Of a stretch of 64,000 nt of DNA, positions 40,563 through 49,003 are shown in pieces. Positions within the stretch are counted from its first letter, which is position 1, and each line of letters begins with the position of its first letter. The DNA is from Streptomyces dangxiongensis (lineage in GTDB: Bacteria > Actinomycetota > Actinomycetes > Streptomycetales > Streptomycetaceae): positions 4,588,001 to 4,652,000 of the forward strand of contig NZ_CP033073.1 in NCBI RefSeq assembly GCF_003675325.1, given 5' to 3'. The position numbers and the translations under genes are program-made. The notes beneath the pieces were generated by a model, which saw nothing but the letters and a program-made list of their open reading frames with translations, was not told the DNA's origin and searched no databases.

Positions 40563-40637
40563 TGGCTCCCCTGCCAGGACTCGAACCTGGAACAAATCAT
40601 CCAAAGTGACCCGTGTTGCCGATTACACCACAGGGGA
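40563..40637 (-). tRNA. tRNA-Gln (UUG)
   Basis: The full cloverleaf folds: acceptor TCCCCTG/CAGGGGA, D arm GTG...CAC, anticodon stem GGTCA/TGATT with two G-U pairs and loop CTTTGGA (anticodon TTG), T arm CCAGG-TTCGAGT-CCTGG, discriminator G at 40566. CCA is encoded (complement of 40563-40565). It is 112 bases upstream of glmU. Confidence 0.93.
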
Positions 40638-40665
40638 GTGTGTAAGCCCCTTAACGGACATTTGG

Positions 40666-41530
40666 CTAGTCCGTGGAGGCCGCGGCACCTACTATGCCGC
40701 ACCACCAGCCCTCGATGCGACGGTACAAGTCGGCACCCTTCAGGACTTTGATCACGAGACAGCCGCGGTAGTCGTCACACCGGTGTTCCTGCGGACCGTC
40801 CTGGGGTTGTGCTTCTTGAGGGTGGTCTTGTTGAAGGCGCGGATGTCGGCGTCGACGAGGTCCGCCCAGTACCGCTCGGCGCCCGCCACGTCGGCGTTCT
40901 CATGGATCGTCACCGTGTAGCGGATGCGGTCGCGCTCCACGCCGACGAGGCGCAGCCGAGCGAGGAACACCCTGATCATGCCGGGGTCGCTGTTGACGGA
41001 GACGACGCACTCCCGGCGGTCGTAGGGCTTGTCCTTGCCGCCCTCGGCCCAGTAGAGGCCGACACCGATCAGGAACAGCTCGCGGTCGGAGAGTTCGCCG
41101 ACCTCCGCCGCGGCCGCCGTTTGGTCGCGGCGCGTTCGCGGTCCTGCGCCGCCCGCACGGCCGCGAGGCCCTCGTTCATCAGGGCCCGCTGTTCCTCGGG
41201 GGTGTAGCGCGGCTCCGGCTTCGGCAGGTCCCGTACCCACAGGGAGACCGAACTCCGCGAACACCCCAGCTCCGCCTGGATCCGGTCGTAGGTCCAGCCT
41301 TCGCGTCGTAGCTCCCGCGCCCTCTCCCGCAGGCCGTCCTTCGCGTTCGGGCGCTTCGTCCATTCCTGCGGCGGCTCCCCCTTCACCAGCTGGTTGAGGG
41401 TGTCGTTGTTGAAGACCTTCAGCTCGTCCCGGATCTGGCGGAGGCTGTGACCCGCCCGTCGCAGGGCGACCGCGCGTCGGCGCAGGGACTCGAAGTCGGG
41501 GGGTGTGCCGGGTGCGTGTGTCATACGCAT
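40666..41530 (-). pseudogene. HTH protein with endonuclease-like C-terminal domain, two frameshifts
   Basis: The N-terminal ~130 residues carry two helix-turn-helix-like units (SLRQIRDELKVFNNDTLNQL and TYDRIQAELGCSRSSVSLWV). At 41105-41121 one base is missing relative to an intact reading. The protein then continues in another frame as ELSDRELFLIGVGLYWAEGG, VVSVNSDPGMIRVFLARL, TIHENADVAGAERYWADLV and LKKHNPRTVRRNTG. A second shift at 40776-40780 (looks like a duplicated dinucleotide) moves it to a third frame, [12 protein letters not shown], stopping at 40666. I know this pattern as a common uncharacterised actinobacterial protein (HTH plus LYWAEGxK-type domain); its role is not established. 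Either decayed or mis-sequenced twice. Confidence 0.65.
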
Positions 41531-41690
41531 ACCGTCCGGGTGGAATGTCGGGTTCCGGGGGTGGACGGCGGCGGTTCACCAGTTCGGGGGATAGCGGTGG
41601 GTTTCGAGGCCGTTCGGTTACGGAGTGTGGCGTGTGGAGGTAGGGGAAACTCACCGGAAAAGCCGCACCTCCCGCCCGTAGGCTGGGTGC

Positions 41691-43005
41691 ATGACCACGA
41701 CGGGGGAAGACCATGCCAGGGCTCTGACCGGCCCCTGGTGGTGGGCCAGGTGGCGCAGCGCGGTGCTCGACGGGAGTGTCGCGCTGGTGTCCGCCGTGGA
41801 GTGCGGTGCGGAGGGGATCCCGTTCGCCCGGGACTCGGGTGTCCCGGTGTGGGTGGGGATCGTGTTCGGGGTGATCGCCGGGTCGGTGCTGTTGCTGCGG
41901 CGGAAGTGGCCGATCGCGGTGGTGCTGGTGGCGATCGCGATCACGCCGGCGCAGATGGGCTTTCTGCTGGGGGTGGTGGGCCTGTACACGCTCGCCACGT
42001 GTGAGCTGCCGCGGCGGGTCCTCGCCGCGTTGGCGGGGATGTCGCTGCTGGGGACGGCGGTGGTGACGTTCGTGCGGGTGCGGCAGGACATGGCGCGGGG
42101 GGATCTGACGCTCGGTGACTGGTTCCTGCCGTTCGCGGCGGTGACGACGGCGCTGGGTCTGACGGCGCCGCCGCTGCTGCTGGGGCTGTACGTGGGGGCG
42201 CGGCGGCGGCTGATGGAGAGTCTGCGGGAGCGGGCGGACTCGCTGGAGCGGGAGTTGCAGCTCCTCGCGGAGCGGGCGGAGGAGCGGGCCGAGTGGGCGC
42301 GTAACGAGGAGCGGACGCGGATCGCGCGTGAGATGCACGACGTGGTCGCGCACCGGGTGAGTCTGATGGTGGTGCACGCGGCGGCGCTTCAGGCGGTGGC
42401 GCGGAAGGAGCCGGAGAAGGCTGTGCGGAATGCCGCGCTGGTGGGGGACATGGGGCGGCAGGCGTTGACCGAGTTGCGGGAGATGCTCGGGGTGTTGCGG
42501 GCGGGGGAGGGTGTGGGCCGGCGGGCTGCTTCGGCGTCGTCGTTGGCGGCGGTCGGGGAGGCTGCCGCGGCGGCGGCTTCGCGGGTGGCCGAGGCGGAGG
42601 GGGCGGTTGGAGGGTCCCTGGCTGTCGGAGCTGGAGGAGCTGGTGGGGCAGTCGGCTGCCGCGGGGATGGTGGTGGAGCTGTCGGTGCAGGGGGAGGTGC
42701 GGTCGTATGCGGCGGAGGTCGAGCAGACGGCGTACCGGGTGGTGCAGGAGGCGTTGACGAACGTCCACAAGCATGCGGCGGGTGCGAAGACGTATGTGCG
42801 GCTGGCGCACCGGGTGTCGGAGATCGCGATGCAGGTGGAGAACGAGCCGCCGCCGGAGCCCGCGTCGGCGTCGGCGGGGCTGCCGTCGGGCGGGAACGGG
42901 CTGGTGGGGATGCGGGAGCGGGTCGCGGCGCTGGGCGGGGTGTTCGTGTCGGGGCCGACGGATGCGGGCGGGTTCCGGGTGTCGGCGGTGATTCCGGCGG
43001 TGTAG
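41691..43005 (+). CDS. Sensor histidine kinase (NarL-system type), frameshifted
   Basis: Corrected length is about 437 residues. N-terminal half: four or five membrane helices (residues ~25-165). Then a coiled segment and the HisKA_3 box EERTRIAREMHDVVAHRVSLM with phospho-acceptor His216, then a second helix GRQALTELREMLGVLR. At a run of five Gs (42599-42603) the frame shifts by +1. The ATPase domain continues in the new frame: WLSELEELVGQSAAAGM, N-box AYRVVQEALTNVHKHA, and G-boxes NGLVGMRERVAALGG to TAG at 43005. No regulator gene adjoins it. Autophosphorylating kinase if intact; uncorrected it would lack ATP binding. Confidence 0.75.
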
Positions 43006-43066
43006 GGCGGGGCGGGCGGGTGGTGGCCGTGGTCCCGGTGGTGTGGGGCGGGTGCTCGGCCGTCGC

Positions 43067-43600
43067 TCAGCCGGCGGTGAGGCGTACGGGTGGGATGCCG
43101 GTGATGAGGGTGGTCAGGGCGTGGTCGATGTCGGGGCCGAGATACCAGTCGCCGGTGTGGTCGACGGTGTAGACGCGGCCTTCGGTGTCGATGGCGAGGA
43201 CGGCGGCGGTGTCGGTCTCCTCGCCGAGCGGGCACAGCTCGGTGCCGAGGGCGCGGCCGAGGTCGCCGAGGGTGCGGGCGAGGTGGCGGCCGTGCAGGGG
43301 GTCGAGGCGGAGGGTGGCGGGGGCGATCTGGCGGCCGGGGCCGGTGGGGGTGATGTCGAGTCCGCCGAACTCGGCCCAGGCCTCGACGGCGGCGGGGAAG
43401 ATGGTGTGCCGGTGGCCTGCGGGTGAGGTGTGTTCGCGCAGGGTGTCGGCCCAGATCTCGGCCTGTTTTATGTCCCAGCGTCCGGGGTGCCAGCCGGCGG
43501 CGCGCAGGGCGGCGTCGACGGGCACGGAGAAGCGTGTGGAGGACCCTGCCGGGGTGCGGGGGGCCGGGGGCTGGGGGGTGGAGGCGCGGTCGGGGTGCAT
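43067..43600 (-). CDS. SUKH-3 domain protein
   Basis: A 177-residue cytoplasmic protein of the SUKH superfamily (SUKH-3), whose members are mostly immunity proteins for polymorphic toxins. Diagnostic parts: FPAAVEAWAEFGGLDI with the conserved helix-GG turn, DPLHGRHLARTLGDLGRALG, LCPLGEETDTAAVLAIDTEG and VYTVDHTGDWYLGPDIDHALTTL. The first ~25 residues are Pro-rich. It lies downstream of a YwqJ-type deaminase gene in the same direction, 188 bases away. ATG 43600 follows GAAGGGCAG closely. Whether it protects against the neighbouring deaminase or has another binding role is unknown. Confidence 0.8.
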   Translation of the reverse strand: MHPDRASTPQPPAPRTPAGSSTRFSVPVDAALRAAGWHPGRWDIKQAEIWADTLREHTSPAGHRHTIFPAAVEAWAEFGGLDITPTGPGRQIAPATLRLDPLHGRHLARTLGDLGRALGTELCPLGEETDTAAVLAIDTEGRVYTVDHTGDWYLGPDIDHALTTLITGIPPVRLTAG

Positions 43601-43650
43601 CTGCCCTTCGTTCGTCGTGCTCGCGGGGTCGTGCCGGTGCGGCGGGTTCC

Positions 43651-43689
43651 GTCGGCGGGTTGTGTCGGCGGGTTGTGTCGGCGGTTTCT
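43651..43689. repeat. 13-bp tandem repeat, three copies
   Basis: GTCGGCGGGTTGT repeats at 43651-43663, 43664-43676 and (altered) 43677-43689, within the 188-base gap between the deaminase-like and SUKH-3 genes. Degenerate GTCAGT/GCCAGTGG units follow. Confidence 0.75.
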
Positions 43690-43788
43690 GTCAGTCGTCT
43701 CCGTCAGTGGTTCCTGCCAGTGGTCCTGTCGTGGTGGACGGGGGCGGTCGCCGTCGGTCGGGCCCGGCGGGTGTGGTCACGGGTGTGG

Positions 43789-44304
43789 TCAGCCGTCGGT
43801 CGGGGTGGGGTCGACGATGCGGACGCCGAAGTGGGCGCTGAGGGCGGTGCAGGCGCGGCAGGGGGCGGCGAAGCTGCCGTGGAGGGGGTCGCCGTCCTCG
43901 CGTATGCGGCGGGCGGTGAGCTTGGCGTTTCGGAGCGCTTTGCGGGCCTCGCCGTTGGTCATGGGTCTGCGGGCGGCGCGTTTGCTGCGGGCGGCGTCGG
44001 CGGTGGTGAGGTGCCGTGAGATGAGTATGGTCTCGGCGCAGCGTCCGGTGAAGCGGTCGCGTTGGGCGCTGGTGAGGGTGTCGAGGAAGTCCTGGACCAG
44101 GGGGTGCAGGGCGGGCGGCTGGTCGCTGCGGGTGGCGGTGCAGGTGAGGATGGCGCCGCGGACGGAGAGGGCGGCGGCGATGGTGGGCATGATGCCGTCG
44201 CGGCGGTGCCGGAGGGTGGGGGCGGGGGGTGTGCCGGTGCCGCTCCAGCCGATGCGGGGGTCGCCGGCCCGCACGTCGGCACCTCCGGTCTGCAACGCGT
44301 TCAT
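43789..44304 (-). CDS. YwqJ-like deaminase-fold protein
   Basis: 171 residues with the zinc-deaminase signature CAE (89-91, in GRCAETILISRHL) and PCRAC (148-152). This matches the YwqJ family of nucleic-acid-deaminase-fold toxin domains. It has no signal peptide and no secretion or RHS/WXG module, so it acts in the cytoplasm or is a domesticated enzyme. Downstream in the same direction is a SUKH-3 gene, and divergently two SUKH fusion genes. ATG 44304 follows GGGAGGGAAAACGACC. The substrate (base, nucleoside, RNA or DNA) is unknown. Both zinc-binding motifs are complete, so activity is plausible. Confidence 0.75.
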   Translation of the reverse strand: MNALQTGGADVRAGDPRIGWSGTGTPPAPTLRHRRDGIMPTIAAALSVRGAILTCTATRSDQPPALHPLVQDFLDTLTSAQRDRFTGRCAETILISRHLTTADAARSKRAARRPMTNGEARKALRNAKLTARRIREDGDPLHGSFAAPCRACTALSAHFGVRIVDPTPTDG

Positions 44305-44498
44305 GGTCGTTTTCCCTCCCGGGGCGTCCCCCTGACGGACACAGGGTGCCAAATGCCGTGGCTGGTGGGGAAGCTGGGGCGGCGCGACACGCCCGTGCGA
44401 GGGTGGGTGGTGACGGTGGGTTGACGGCTGGTCACGGAGGCGGGCGAGGGGGTGCGGCGCGCGGGGAGCGGGGGTGGTGGCGGGGACGCGGTGGGCCG

Positions 44499-44527
44499 GT
44501 GACCGTGGTGGGCGTACCGCATAGGCT
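44499..44527 (+). promoter_or_regulatory. Probable promoter of the WHH/SUKH operon
   Basis: GTGACC (44499-44504) and TAGGCT (44522-44527) are 17 bases apart. The start would lie about 58 bases upstream of ATG 44592, in the 287-base gap shared with the divergent deaminase-like gene. Confidence 0.5.
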
Positions 44528-44591
44528 GTCGCCGTCCGCGATCGACACCGCCGTTCAGGCGCCACAGACAACGCCGCAGGGGGCAACCGCC

Positions 44592-45632
44592 ATGACGACA
44601 GGTCGGCTCGGGCTGGGGGCACCGCCCAGCCGCCAGGCCGGGGGACGAGTCGCGCCGCCGAACGCGGCCTACGCCGGGCAGGTCGTGCACTTCCCGGACC
44701 CGGTGCGGGCGGCGCGTCACCCGAGAGGGGTACGGGTCGACGAGCACGGTCACCCGGATTTCTCGCCGTACGCGCGCGTGGCGGTGGAGATCGCCGAGCC
44801 CCCGGAGGGGTTCGGCGTGGACGAGCTGCGGCTGACGGACTACGTGTCGGCGAACGCCGCGCTGGCGGCGCAGGGCCACACGTTGTGGGACACGGTGCCG
44901 GATGTGGCGACGCCGCACGGCTGGACGTGGCATCACGTGGCGGGAACGCGGCGGCTGGAGCTGATCCCGGTCGAGGTGAAGGCGTTGCTGCGGCACCACG
45001 GCGGGGTGGCGACGGCGCCGGTGGACCACACCAAGCGGGGGACGCGGCCGTTGCAGGAGGCGCGGCCGGCGCACTTCCGTCTGCCGAAGTCGGGTGTGGC
45101 GGTGCCGGAGACGCAGGTGCAGGGGCTGGAGGAGGATCTGGGCTACCGGCTCCCCGGCGCGTACCGCTCGTTCCTGAAGGCGGCGGGCGGTTGCGCGCCC
45201 GTCGGCGCGGCGCTGGACGCCGAGCTGGGGCTGCTGCTGGACCAGCCGTTCTTCACGGTGCGGGACGAGGCCGCGGTCAACGACCTGGCGTACGTGAACA
45301 AGTGCCTGCGGGACCATCTGACGAAGGACTACCTCGGTGTCGTCTTCGTGCAGGGCGGCCTGCTCGCGGTGAAGGTGAAGGGTGAGCGGGCCGGTTCGGT
45401 GTGGTTCTGCGCGTACGACGATGTGCGGGACGTGGACCCGTCGTGGTCGCCGGCGGAGCGGGTGGAGCGCCTGCTGCTGCCGTGCGGGGACGACTTCGAC
45501 GCCTTCCTGTCCCGGCTGGCCGGCCATCCGCCGGAGTTGGAGACGGTGGCGGATCTGATGGTCGACGGCGGTTTCGTACGTGCCGTCCCGGTGTCCTCCG
45601 GCTCGGCGTCGCCGGGTCCGGCGGGGGAGTGA
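44592..45632 (+). CDS. WHH nuclease-like domain fused to a SMI1/KNR4 (SUKH) domain
   Basis: 346 residues. Residues ~25-140 fit the WHH branch of the HNH/EndoVII nuclease-toxin superfamily: VVHFPDPVRAARHPRGVRVD, then TPHGWTWHHVAGTRRLELIP (W113-H114-H115) and VEVKALLRHHGGV. Residues ~172-330 are a SUKH/SMI1-KNR4 domain: VQGLEEDLGYRLPGAYRSFL, AAGGCAPVG and VWFCAYDDVRDVDPSWS. Toxin-type and immunity-type domains in one polypeptide would keep the nuclease bound or silent. ATG 44592 follows AGGGGGCAACCGCC. The next gene starts 10 bases after the stop, so they form an operon. Domain calls come from motif recognition only. Confidence 0.72.
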   Translation: MTTGRLGLGAPPSRQAGGRVAPPNAAYAGQVVHFPDPVRAARHPRGVRVDEHGHPDFSPYARVAVEIAEPPEGFGVDELRLTDYVSANAALAAQGHTLWDTVPDVATPHGWTWHHVAGTRRLELIPVEVKALLRHHGGVATAPVDHTKRGTRPLQEARPAHFRLPKSGVAVPETQVQGLEEDLGYRLPGAYRSFLKAAGGCAPVGAALDAELGLLLDQPFFTVRDEAAVNDLAYVNKCLRDHLTKDYLGVVFVQGGLLAVKVKGERAGSVWFCAYDDVRDVDPSWSPAERVERLLLPCGDDFDAFLSRLAGHPPELETVADLMVDGGFVRAVPVSSGSASPGPAGE

Positions 45633-45642
45633 GCTGACGACG

Positions 45643-48600
45643 ATGGTGACGTACGCGCAGGCGCAGGAGCGCGCCGAGGAGTGGGTCAACGGCGACGTGC
45701 CGGCGTACCAGCACCGTGAGGTGCGGGTGCGGGAGTTCGAGCTGGGTTTCGTGGTGTGGGGTGAGGACCGGGCGGAGGGTCCGCGGTCCGACGCGGGCGG
45801 CCAGCGACTGGTCATCGCCCGGGACAGCGGGGAGGCGACGCTGTGGCCCGCCCTGCCGGTGGGTGAGGTGATCCGCCGGTACGAGGAGGAGTACGGCCGC
45901 CCCGACGGGCCCGAGGACGCGGCACCGGTGGCTGCCGCCCGGGTGGACCTGAACCAGACGTCGTTCCTGCTGACTCCGCCGGAGTGGTTGCAGGAGGCGG
46001 CGGACAGGCTGGGAGTGGGAGAGCGCCGGGACGAGGCCGGCTCGGGGCCGGCAACGGGGCCGGAATCGTCCGAGGGTTCGGGTGTCGCCGGGGGTTCGGG
46101 GCCGTCCGGGGGGCCGGGGTCGGCTTCCGGGCCGGGCTTTGATCCGGCTGGGGCTGGGGCTGGGGCTGGGGGTCCGGCTGGCGCTGCGGGTCCGGGACCG
46201 GGTCCGGCTGGCGCTGCCGGTGCGGCCGTGGGTCCGGTTGCGGCTGGCGCTGCGGCTGCGGGCCCGGGTCCGGTTGCGAGTTCGGCCTCTGCTGCCGCGG
46301 TCGCTGACGCGGTGCCGGGCGTGGCGTCCTCCGGCGCCGCGGCCTCCCTGGGCGGAGGCGCGCCGGCGCAGACGCAGGCCGGGCTGCCGATGGGGGCGTC
46401 CGCGGGGGAGCGGAGCGGTGCCGGGGCGCCCGGCCCGGTGGACGTGCCTCCGGGAGCCACCCCCTGGGCCGGTACCGACACCAACGGCGGTGAGGACGAC
46501 CGTTCCGTGCCGCTGCCCGCGACGGTGTTCGCGCCGCCGCTCAGCGACCAGGGCGCCCCGCCGCGCCCGCCGATGGCCGCGCCGGACGCGCCGACGGCGC
46601 TGATGTCGGGCGGTAGCCAGTTGCCGCCGACGGCGATCGCACCGGCGCTCGACGCGTCGTTCGCGCCGGGCGCGCAGGACGTTCCGCCGGGCGTGCCGGG
46701 AGACGCGTCCGCCGCCGGCGCCGCGCCGGGTGCCGGGCAGGGCGGCACGCCCCCGCCCCCGTCGGGCGCGCCGGTGTACGGCACCCCGCAGGCGCAGACG
46801 GTCCCGGGGACTCCGCCCCCGCCTCCCACGATGCCGGGCGCGCCGGGCGCCCCGCAGAGCAGCACGCCGCCGCCTTTGCCGCCGGTCGGGCCGTCGTCCG
46901 GCTATCCGCAGGGCGCCGGTCCGCAGGATGCCCCGGGGTACGGCTACCCGCTGGCGCCGGCCGGGCCGGGCGTCCCGGGACGGCGGCTCGCGCCGAACGC
47001 CGGGGACATCGCGGACGCCGCGACGAGCAAGGCGGCGCCGCCGCCGAAGAAGGCCCGCGGTGGAGCGGGAGCACCTCCGCCGCCCCCGGGTGTCCCCGGT
47101 CTGCCGGGCGCGCGCCCGGGGAACGCGGCGACGCCGCCCGCGCCGGGCGCGTCCGAGGGCGGATACGTGCCGACGCAGCTTGTCTCGGCGCTCGGACCCG
47201 AGGGGCCGGCGGGGCCTGAGGGGCTTGCCGGGTCCGAGGGCCGGGGTGGCACGGGCGCGCCGGCCGGTCCGGGGAGCGTGGACGGGACGCGGGCGCCGGG
47301 CGCGCCGAACGCTCCGGGCGCCCCCCGTCCGCCTGTCGCACCCCCGGGCGCTCCGGGCGGTACGCCTGCGGGCGGCGTCCACCAGGCGGCCACGATGCTG
47401 GCCGGTCCCGGCCCGATGGGCGGGACCGGCACACCCCAGCCTCCGGGCGCCCCGGGCGCGCCGGTTGCGGGGGGCTCCCCGGGCATGCCGTACCCGCCCG
47501 GCGCTCCGGGGGGCCCGGGTGGCCCGGGTATGCCCCACCACCCCGGCCCGCCCCAGCCTCCGGGCGCTCCCGGGATGCACGGTGCCGTGCACCATGCCGA
47601 GACCGTGCTGTCCGCGCCTCCGCCGTCCGGCCCGGGCATGCCCCCGCCGCCCGCCCCCGGCGCGCTCGGTGCGCCGGGCGCACCCGGCATGTCCCCGGGC
47701 GCACCGGGAGCCCCGCCGATGCCGCCTGGTGCGATGCCGCCGCCTGGTGCGATGCCACCGCCCGGTGGGCCGTTCCCCGGGCAGGCCGGGGCGTACGGGT
47801 ATCCGCAACTGGGGCAGCCGACGGTCGGCCCCGGTTATCAGGCGGTGCTGCGCTACCGCGCGCAGGACGGTTCGGAGCAGCAGCTGATCCGGCGTTCGGC
47901 GCCGGGTACGCCGCACCCGGAGTGGCAGATCTTCCATGAGCTGCGGGTGATGAACGTACCGCCGGACCAGGTGCTGGAGCTGCACACGGAGCTTGAGTCG
48001 TGCGAGCTGCCGGGTGCCTACTGTGCGCGGATGATCCGGGAGCAGTGGCCGCAGGCGCGGATCGCGAGCATCGCGCCGTACGGCACCGATCACGCGAGCC
48101 GGCAGCAGGGCATGCGGCAGTTGCTGGCGCACCAGGGCGAGTTGCACCAGGTGGCGGACGGTCCCGCGCGGCCGGCGCCGGTGCGGGCGCCGTTGCCGCC
48201 GGTGCAGGCCGTGCCGCCCGTCCCGCCGGAGGGCGTCGCGCAGGAGCTGGCCGCGGCGTTCGGGCCGGGGGTCTTCCGGTTCGAGCAGCAGGCGGTCTCC
48301 CGGCAGGGTGTGCCGCCGGTCGTGGCGCACACGCTGGTGGTGGCGGGGCTGCCGCTGGACATGGGCCCGTTCTTCTGGGCGCAGGCGCAGCCGGGCCGTC
48401 CGGTGCCGACGCTGGCGGAGCTGGCGGCGGAGCGGAGGGTGCAGCCGGCCGCGGACGCGGGCTCGTACCTCGTCATGGGCACCGACTTCGGCAAGGCGGT
48501 CTGTGTGCAGTACGGGACGGCGAACATCGTGGCCGTTCCGGTGGAGGCGGGGCCGGGCGGGGCGCCGGTGCCGCCGCAGTTCGTGAACTCCGGGCTGCCG

Positions 48601-48789
48601 GAGTTCGTCCGCTGCCTGGCCCTGCTGGGCCGGATGTGGCGGCTGCGGTACGGGCTGAACCAGGAGCAGGCGGGCCGCTGGACCGTCGATTTCCAGGCGC
48701 AACTGGCCGCGCTGGACCCGGCGGCGCTCGGGTCGCCGGAGAGCTGGTGGTCGGTGCTGCTGGAGCAGATGTGGGACGGACTGCTGTAG
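45643..48789 (+). CDS. 1048-residue fusion: YrhB-like, Pro/Gly/Ala-rich linker, deaminase-like segment, SUKH-4
   Basis: Residues ~1-100 resemble YrhB (Imm35-like): YAQAQERAEEWVNGDVPAYQ and LVIARDSGEATLWPALPVGE. Residues ~120-735 are a low-complexity Pro/Gly/Ala stretch with PGAPG, PPPG and GPGSA runs. Residues ~740-830 hold a zinc-deaminase-like pattern: H765-E766 in WQIFHELRVMNVPPDQ, then HTELESCELPGAYCARMI with C787 and C794. Residues ~855-1048 fit SUKH-4: GVFRFEQQAVSRQGVPP, SYLVMGTDFGKAVCVQYG, FVRCLALLGRMWRLRYGL, and a final WWSVLLEQMWDGLL. It is co-transcribed with the WHH/SUKH gene. No signal peptide. The deaminase assignment is the least certain part. Relatives in Streptomyces are annotated only as SUKH-4 proteins. 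Confidence 0.68.
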   Translation: MVTYAQAQERAEEWVNGDVPAYQHREVRVREFELGFVVWGEDRAEGPRSDAGGQRLVIARDSGEATLWPALPVGEVIRRYEEEYGRPDGPEDAAPVAAARVDLNQTSFLLTPPEWLQEAADRLGVGERRDEAGSGPATGPESSEGSGVAGGSGPSGGPGSASGPGFDPAGAGAGAGGPAGAAGPGPGPAGAAGAAVGPVAAGAAAAGPGPVASSASAAAVADAVPGVASSGAAASLGGGAPAQTQAGLPMGASAGERSGAGAPGPVDVPPGATPWAGTDTNGGEDDRSVPLPATVFAPPLSDQGAPPRPPMAAPDAPTALMSGGSQLPPTAIAPALDASFAPGAQDVPPGVPGDASAAGAAPGAGQGGTPPPPSGAPVYGTPQAQTVPGTPPPPPTMPGAPGAPQSSTPPPLPPVGPSSGYPQGAGPQDAPGYGYPLAPAGPGVPGRRLAPNAGDIADAATSKAAPPPKKARGGAGAPPPPPGVPGLPGARPGNAATPPAPGASEGGYVPTQLVSALGPEGPAGPEGLAGSEGRGGTGAPAGPGSVDGTRAPGAPNAPGAPRPPVAPPGAPGGTPAGGVHQAATMLAGPGPMGGTGTPQPPGAPGAPVAGGSPGMPYPPGAPGGPGGPGMPHHPGPPQPPGAPGMHGAVHHAETVLSAPPPSGPGMPPPPAPGALGAPGAPGMSPGAPGAPPMPPGAMPPPGAMPPPGGPFPGQAGAYGYPQLGQPTVGPGYQAVLRYRAQDGSEQQLIRRSAPGTPHPEWQIFHELRVMNVPPDQVLELHTELESCELPGAYCARMIREQWPQARIASIAPYGTDHASRQQGMRQLLAHQGELHQVADGPARPAPVRAPLPPVQAVPPVPPEGVAQELAAAFGPGVFRFEQQAVSRQGVPPVVAHTLVVAGLPLDMGPFFWAQAQPGRPVPTLAELAAERRVQPAADAGSYLVMGTDFGKAVCVQYGTANIVAVPVEAGPGGAPVPPQFVNSGLPEFVRCLALLGRMWRLRYGLNQEQAGRWTVDFQAQLAALDPAALGSPESWWSVLLEQMWDGLL

Positions 48790-48811
48790 CGGACACCGGC
48801 CGGGTGTGAGC

Positions 48812-48847
48812 CCTCGTGCCCTTCACGCGCGCGTGAAGGGCACGAGG
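48812..48847 (+). terminator. Terminator: 36-bp perfect palindrome
   Basis: 18-base arms 48812-48829 and 48830-48847 (CCTCGTGCCCTTCACGCG and its complement) meet without a spacer, so a GCGC core forms the tip. It begins 22 bases after the stop of the 1048-residue gene. Confidence 0.85.
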
Positions 48848-49003
48848 CGTTTGCGGGCACCTGGGGCACCCGTCGGTGAGGCGTGCGGGGACACCGACCG
48901 TGACGTGACTGCGGAGTGTCGCGTTATGAACACTTACGTCCCATCCATCAAGATGTGCGCGAAATCATCCCGTCGTGTATGTCCGGTGGAGAGGGGTTCC
49001 AGG

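Noticed and set aside
40560..41540. Integrative element at tRNA-Gln
   Set aside because: The 3' end of the tRNA faces glmU, not the accessory genes, and no integrase or duplicated tRNA end was found.
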